Positions 60,181 through 64,000 of a DNA stretch of 64,000 nucleotides are shown in pieces; position 1 is the first letter of the stretch, and each line of letters opens with the position of its first letter. This stretch comes from JAHBTB01 sp964451255 (GTDB lineage: Bacteria; Armatimonadota; Fimbriimonadia; Fimbriimonadales; Fimbriimonadaceae): positions 1-64,000 of the forward strand of contig CAYVHL010000009.1 of assembly GCA_964451255.1 (NCBI GenBank). The letters are read 5' to 3'. The notes under the pieces were generated by a model, which saw nothing but the letters and a program-made list of their open reading frames with translations, made no database searches and was not told the DNA's origin. A program made the position numbers and the translations under genes.

Positions 60181-61620
60181 TTACTTCAACATCCCCGTCA
60201 CGATTTCACCGCTGACGTCGGTCAAACGGAAGTCGCGTCCCTGATGCCGATAGGTCAGTTTCGTGTGGTCGATACCCATCAAATGTAGGATCGTGGCGTT
60301 CAGGTCATGGATATGGACGGGGTCTTCGACGATGTTGTAGCCAAAGTCGTCGGTCTTCCCTACCACGGTGCCGGGCTTTATGCCACCGCCGGCCATCCAA
60401 ACTGAGTATGCGTGCGGATGGTGGTCGCGCCCTTTGAACGGCACACCGTTCCGACCCTCGTTCATCGGAGTGCGCCCGAACTCGCCGCCCCAAATGACCA
60501 GCGTGTCCTCAAGCATGCCCAGGCGCTTCAGGTCGGTCACGAGGGCCGCAGTCGCCTGATCGGTCGCCAGAGTCTGGCGGCCGAGTCCGTGTGTGAGGTC
60601 GTTTGACTCGCTGTCGCCGTGTTGGTCCCAACCCCAGTGGTACAGCTGCACAAATCGGACTCCCCTCTGGAGCAGGCGCCTCGCGAGCAGGCAGTTGTTG
60701 GCAAAGCTCGGTTGCCCCGGAGTGGTGCCGTAAAGAGCCTGGGTCTCAGGCGTCTCCTTGCTCACGTCCATCAGCTCAGGGACGCTGCTCTGCATCCGAT
60801 AGGCCAGTTCATAGCTTGCGATCCGGGTGTCGATCTCCGGATCGTTGACAATCTGTCTGTGCTCGCGGTTCAACTCTCCGATGGCGTCAAGCTGTTGCCT
60901 GCGGAGCTGTCTGTCCAGACCGGCAGGATCCGTCACATAGAGTACGGGGTCGCCTTTGGACCGAAACTCGACACCCTGGTACTGCGTCGGCAGAAAGCCG
61001 CTGCCCCAGCACGACTTCCCGCCGTCCGGGTTGTTCTGGCCACTGATCAGCACCACAAAACCAGGAAGGTCCTTGCTCTCACTACCGAGCCCATATGTCA
61101 GCCAAGAACCCATCGACGGTCGCCCAGGTATCTGGAATCCCGTGTTGGAGAAGATCTGTGCCGGAGCGTGGTTGAACTGGTCCGTGTGCATCGATCGCAC
61201 GACGCATATGTCGTCGACGATCTTCTTAGTGTGCGGCAAGAGTTCGCATAACTCGATCCCGCTTTGGCCGCACTTTTCAAATGTGTGCGGTGATCCGAGT
61301 AGCTTCGGCCTGCCCTTGATGAATGCAAATCGCTCTCCCTTGATTAGCTCCTCAGGGCACTCTTCCCCGTCATGCTTCTGCAGCATAGGTTTGGGATCGT
61401 ACAGGTCGATCTGGGACGGAGCACCAGCCATAAACAGGAAGACAATGCGTTTCGCCTTGGGCGGGAAGTCCGGCCCGACCTTACGGAGCTTCCCGTCGGG
61501 ACCGCCGATCGCCATGCTGGTCTCCGCAAGCATCGAGGCCAACGCAAGGTTCCCCACGCCATAACCGGCCACCTTGAGCAGGTGTCGGCGGGTGATCTCG
61601 CGGATTCGGTATTGGTCCAT
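60181..61620 (-). CDS. DUF1501 protein with Tat-like signal
   Basis: 479 residues from the ATG at 61618-61620. The N-terminus has RRHLLKVAGYGVGNLALASML, a twin-arginine-type signal. The body matches DUF1501: VFLFMAGAPSQIDLYDPKP, the SMHTDQFNHAPAQIFSNTGFQ segment, WGWDQHGD, the WGGEFGRTPM motif and GRDHHPHAYSVWMAGGG. The fold is alkaline-phosphatase/sulfatase-like. DUF1501 genes are common in Planctomycetes, always next to cytochrome-PSD1 genes, as here, with a 2-base gap. The function is not settled but is thought to concern exported hydrolysis of complex polymers. Confidence 0.88.
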   Translation of the reverse strand: MDQYRIREITRRHLLKVAGYGVGNLALASMLAETSMAIGGPDGKLRKVGPDFPPKAKRIVFLFMAGAPSQIDLYDPKPMLQKHDGEECPEELIKGERFAFIKGRPKLLGSPHTFEKCGQSGIELCELLPHTKKIVDDICVVRSMHTDQFNHAPAQIFSNTGFQIPGRPSMGSWLTYGLGSESKDLPGFVVLISGQNNPDGGKSCWGSGFLPTQYQGVEFRSKGDPVLYVTDPAGLDRQLRRQQLDAIGELNREHRQIVNDPEIDTRIASYELAYRMQSSVPELMDVSKETPETQALYGTTPGQPSFANNCLLARRLLQRGVRFVQLYHWGWDQHGDSESNDLTHGLGRQTLATDQATAALVTDLKRLGMLEDTLVIWGGEFGRTPMNEGRNGVPFKGRDHHPHAYSVWMAGGGIKPGTVVGKTDDFGYNIVEDPVHIHDLNATILHLMGIDHTKLTYRHQGRDFRLTDVSGEIVTGMLK

Positions 61621-61622
61621 CG

Positions 61623-63929
61623 TTACTCCTTTGTGATCGTTTCGTCCAAGTTCAACAAGACTTGGGCGGTGACTGCCCAAGCGGCGTCGTTAGCGCTACC
61701 AAGAGTGGCTTGCTGTTCCTTTAGGAACGTCGCCGCTTCAGCAGGGGCGGCGTTGTACCTGGCAAGGGCTTGTTGGTAAATCTTCTGAAGGGTCGCCAGT
61801 TCTTTGTCCGTAGGCTTGCGGACAAGAACTGTCTGGAACGCCCTGGCGATCCCGCGCGCCTTCATGAGTTGGCCAAGCTTTCTTGATGCGGCCAATATCT
61901 GTTCGTCGTTCAGCATCACCAAGGCTTGCAGCGGCGTGTTCGTCCGGATTCTGCGGGCCGTGCACGTCTCCCGGCTGGTCGCGTCGAAAGTGAGGAAAGG
62001 CGGATAGGGCGACGAACGCTTCCACCACGTGTAGATACTCCTTCGATATCTGTCCCCTTCCTTGCTCGTCACCCATTGCTCTCCGCTATAGGGTGCCCTC
62101 CACACTCCGTCGGGCTGGTCGGGCATGACGCTTGGCCCGCCGACCTTCTTGCTGAGCAACCCGCTGACCGCCAAGGCGTTGTCTCGGACTTCCTCCGCGG
62201 TGAGACGGAACCTCGGCCCACGCGCCAACAGTCGGTTCTCAGGATCGTCCTCAAGCATAGCCCCGCTGGCCTTTGAGTCTTGCTTGTAGGTCTCACTCAT
62301 CACTATCCGCTTCCAGAGCTTCTTGAAGCTCCATCCATCATCCATGAAGGTCACCGCAAGCCAATCAAGGAGCTTCTGATACTCTGGCCTCTCACCTTGG
62401 GTTCCAAAGTCGTCGCTCGTCTTGACCAAACCGACTCCGAACGCTTGCTCCCATAGGCGGTTCACCGTCACCCGGGCGGTGAGCGGGTTGTCCCTGCTCA
62501 CGAGCCATTCGGCGAGCCCGAGCCGGTTATCGGGAGCTGCTTTCGGGCGGGGAGGCAGAAATGCTGGCGTTTCGGCCGTCACCAACTTGCCCGGTGCGAG
62601 ATAGGTGCCCTTGATCCGCACAAAGGTCTGCGGTTTGGTGTCAGGTTTCTCCTTGAATACCAACGTCGTCGGATATTCCGGATACGATTTGAGCTTATCT
62701 GTCAAAGACGCGACTTCCTTATCAGCCGCTTCCCGCTCTGGAGTCTTCTCTGCCAGCTTGTCACGCTTGGAAGTCGCTTCGGCCAATCGCGCCTTGAGTT
62801 CCTGAACCGGCTTCGGCGCCAGGTCCAGTGTCGGTTCGTCAGAGCTCTCCCAAAACGCGAGCATGTCATAGAAATCGTCGTTCTTGACCGGGTCGTACTT
62901 GTGGTCATGACACTGGGCGCATCCTATTGACGTCGCCAGCCACACGGTGCCGGTCGTGCTGACCCGGTCCACCAGGGTCAGCCACCTTTGCTCGCCCTTA
63001 TCGACACCGCCCTCCTCGTTGAGCATGGTGTTCCGGTGGAATCCGGTGGCGATGATGTCGTCTTGGGTGGCGTTGGGAAGCATGTCGCCCGCGATCTGGT
63101 CGATCGTGAAGTCCGTGAACGGCATATCCTTGTTGAAGGCCTTGATCACCCAGTCGCGGTACGGCCATATCGACCGGTTCTGATCCTTCTCATAGCCGTT
63201 GCTGTCCGCGTATCGAGCCAAATCCAGCCACAGCTGGGCCATCTTTTCGCCATAGGCCGGACTGGCTAGCAACCGGTCGACCATCCGCTCGTAAGCGTCC
63301 GGCCTCGCATCGTTGAGGAAGTCGCGAGACTCCTCGTAGGTGGGCGGCAAACCAGTGAGGTCGAACGAGACGCGCCGGATCAGGGTCGCCTTGTCCGCCA
63401 TTGGTGACCGCTTGAGCCCCTTGGACGCCAACATCTCGTCCACAAAGGCGTCGATCGGATTCTCCCCGTTGACCGGCGGCTTCGGCTTGACGGGTTTGAC
63501 GTACGACCAGTGCACAGGCTCGTTCGCATCGTCAATCTCCGCTCCGGCGTCGATCCACGCCGCGATCAAGTCGATCTTTTGCTTGCTGAGCGGCGCGAAA
63601 CCCATTGGCATCTGGGCGCCCTCCTTGTCGGAGGTGATGCGGACATACAACAGACTGCCCTTGGCGTCGCCTTTCTTGATGACAGGCCCCGACATGCCGC
63701 CCTTGAGCAATCCATCCTTCGTATCAAACCTGAGGTCAGCTTGTTGGGTGCCCGCTCCATGGCAGGTGAAGCAGTGCGCCTTCAAGATCGGGCGGATATC
63801 ACGCGCGAAGCTGATAGCCTTGGCCCCTGGCTTGCTGCCATTGTTTTGCTGAGGTACCGAACTGCAGACCGCCAACACCCACCAGGGCGCCGACGCTGCC
63901 ACAACCGCTAAGGCCGCGCCAAGTCGCAC
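61623..63929 (-). CDS. Planctomycete-type cytochrome protein with PSCyt1, DUF1549 and DUF1553 (PSD1) domains
   Basis: 768 residues with an N-terminal signal segment, a c-type cytochrome-like domain (ARDIRPILKAHCFTCHGAGTQQADLRFDT, CxxCH near residue 53), a DUF1549/PSCyt2 domain (VSFDLTGLPPTYEESRDFLND, LWLDLARYADSNGYEKD, and a second CxxCH in GCAQCHDHKYDPV), a coiled-coil middle and the C-terminal DUF1553/PSD1 domain (VNRLWEQAFGVGLVKTSDDFGTQG, RIRTNTPLQALVMLND). It is directly followed by the DUF1501 gene, forming the standard pair. In Planctomycetes such pairs are numerous; their substrate is unknown. Confidence 0.9.
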   Translation of the reverse strand: MRLGAALAVVAASAPWWVLAVCSSVPQQNNGSKPGAKAISFARDIRPILKAHCFTCHGAGTQQADLRFDTKDGLLKGGMSGPVIKKGDAKGSLLYVRITSDKEGAQMPMGFAPLSKQKIDLIAAWIDAGAEIDDANEPVHWSYVKPVKPKPPVNGENPIDAFVDEMLASKGLKRSPMADKATLIRRVSFDLTGLPPTYEESRDFLNDARPDAYERMVDRLLASPAYGEKMAQLWLDLARYADSNGYEKDQNRSIWPYRDWVIKAFNKDMPFTDFTIDQIAGDMLPNATQDDIIATGFHRNTMLNEEGGVDKGEQRWLTLVDRVSTTGTVWLATSIGCAQCHDHKYDPVKNDDFYDMLAFWESSDEPTLDLAPKPVQELKARLAEATSKRDKLAEKTPEREAADKEVASLTDKLKSYPEYPTTLVFKEKPDTKPQTFVRIKGTYLAPGKLVTAETPAFLPPRPKAAPDNRLGLAEWLVSRDNPLTARVTVNRLWEQAFGVGLVKTSDDFGTQGERPEYQKLLDWLAVTFMDDGWSFKKLWKRIVMSETYKQDSKASGAMLEDDPENRLLARGPRFRLTAEEVRDNALAVSGLLSKKVGGPSVMPDQPDGVWRAPYSGEQWVTSKEGDRYRRSIYTWWKRSSPYPPFLTFDATSRETCTARRIRTNTPLQALVMLNDEQILAASRKLGQLMKARGIARAFQTVLVRKPTDKELATLQKIYQQALARYNAAPAEAATFLKEQQATLGSANDAAWAVTAQVLLNLDETITKE

Positions 63930-64000
63930 GGTTCTATTATGTGCGCAAGGCGGGCGTTCCCAGCTTGGAACCCGTGTTTCTACCGATGCCTTGGCGACAC

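Overview
The window looks like a piece of a chromosome from the Armatimonadota, most likely a Fimbriimonas-like lineage. The reasons are the mixture of two PEP-CTERM surface proteins ending in a short GLGALALIRRRKN-type tail, a pupylation-family enzyme (Dop/PafA) outside Actinobacteria, ECF sigma regulation, many short secreted or lipoprotein genes, and a planctomycete-style DUF1501/PSD1 cytochrome cassette, in GC-rich DNA with tight gene packing. The taxonomic call is an inference; no rRNA is present to settle it.

Layout. 1-2.1 kb: nusA-ylxR-infB operon on the minus strand, with a terminator-like hairpin in the nusA leader. 2.2-6.8 kb: folB-ispH, a Dop/PafA-family enzyme, hrcA and a LolA-like secreted protein. 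6.9-12.3 kb: membrane protein-DUF4129-DUF4350 operon, a lipoprotein and a large GT-C-like membrane protein. 12.3-14.9 kb: VanW-family protein divergent from ilvE, followed by a tiny McsA-like zinc finger. 15-16.7 kb: two tandem PEP-CTERM paralogues with matching promoters and partly matching 3' hairpins. 16.7-22.3 kb: an AT-richer accessory island of small orphan genes, an HExxH protein translationally coupled to a lipoprotein, a pair of 104-bp direct repeats, an RHS/YD-repeat relic and a truncated McrA-like endonuclease. This is the best place to look for something new; it reads as the debris field and immunity-gene store of an Rhs/polymorphic-toxin locus.

22.4-38 kb: DUF4397 lipoprotein, ECF sigma factor with a small partner, dnaN, two Gfo/Idh/MocA dehydrogenases, a BMP-type binding lipoprotein, a GH-A-like secreted protein, a VanX-like dipeptidase, an SLBB export protein, an aldo/keto reductase, a YgjP-like metallopeptidase, an S9 peptidase and a thioredoxin-fold protein. 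38-51 kb: core metabolism and information genes (gcvH, trmD-rplS-lepB, pckA, pterin dehydratase-aroC, pstB, cutC, alpha-amylase, TlpA-like protein, miaA-hfq-dapF). 51-64 kb: an Mpv17-like membrane protein, HAD hydrolase, sugar isomerase-like protein, ppdK, L31, an acetyltransferase, a 606-residue protein with winged-helix-like repeats, S20, phosphoglycerate mutase, and the DUF1501/PSD1 pair.

How the genes fit together. pckA, ppdK and gpmA sit at the pyruvate/PEP/phosphoglycerate end of central metabolism. miaA-hfq-dapF and trmD-rplS-lepB are compact housekeeping operons with overlapping or nearly touching genes. Many neighbours overlap, both as ATGA/TAATG couplings and as convergent 3' overlaps, so the genome is very compact outside the 16.7-22.3 kb island. 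No tRNA, rRNA, CRISPR array or intact insertion sequence was seen. All similarity statements come from recognising motifs by eye, not from a database search.
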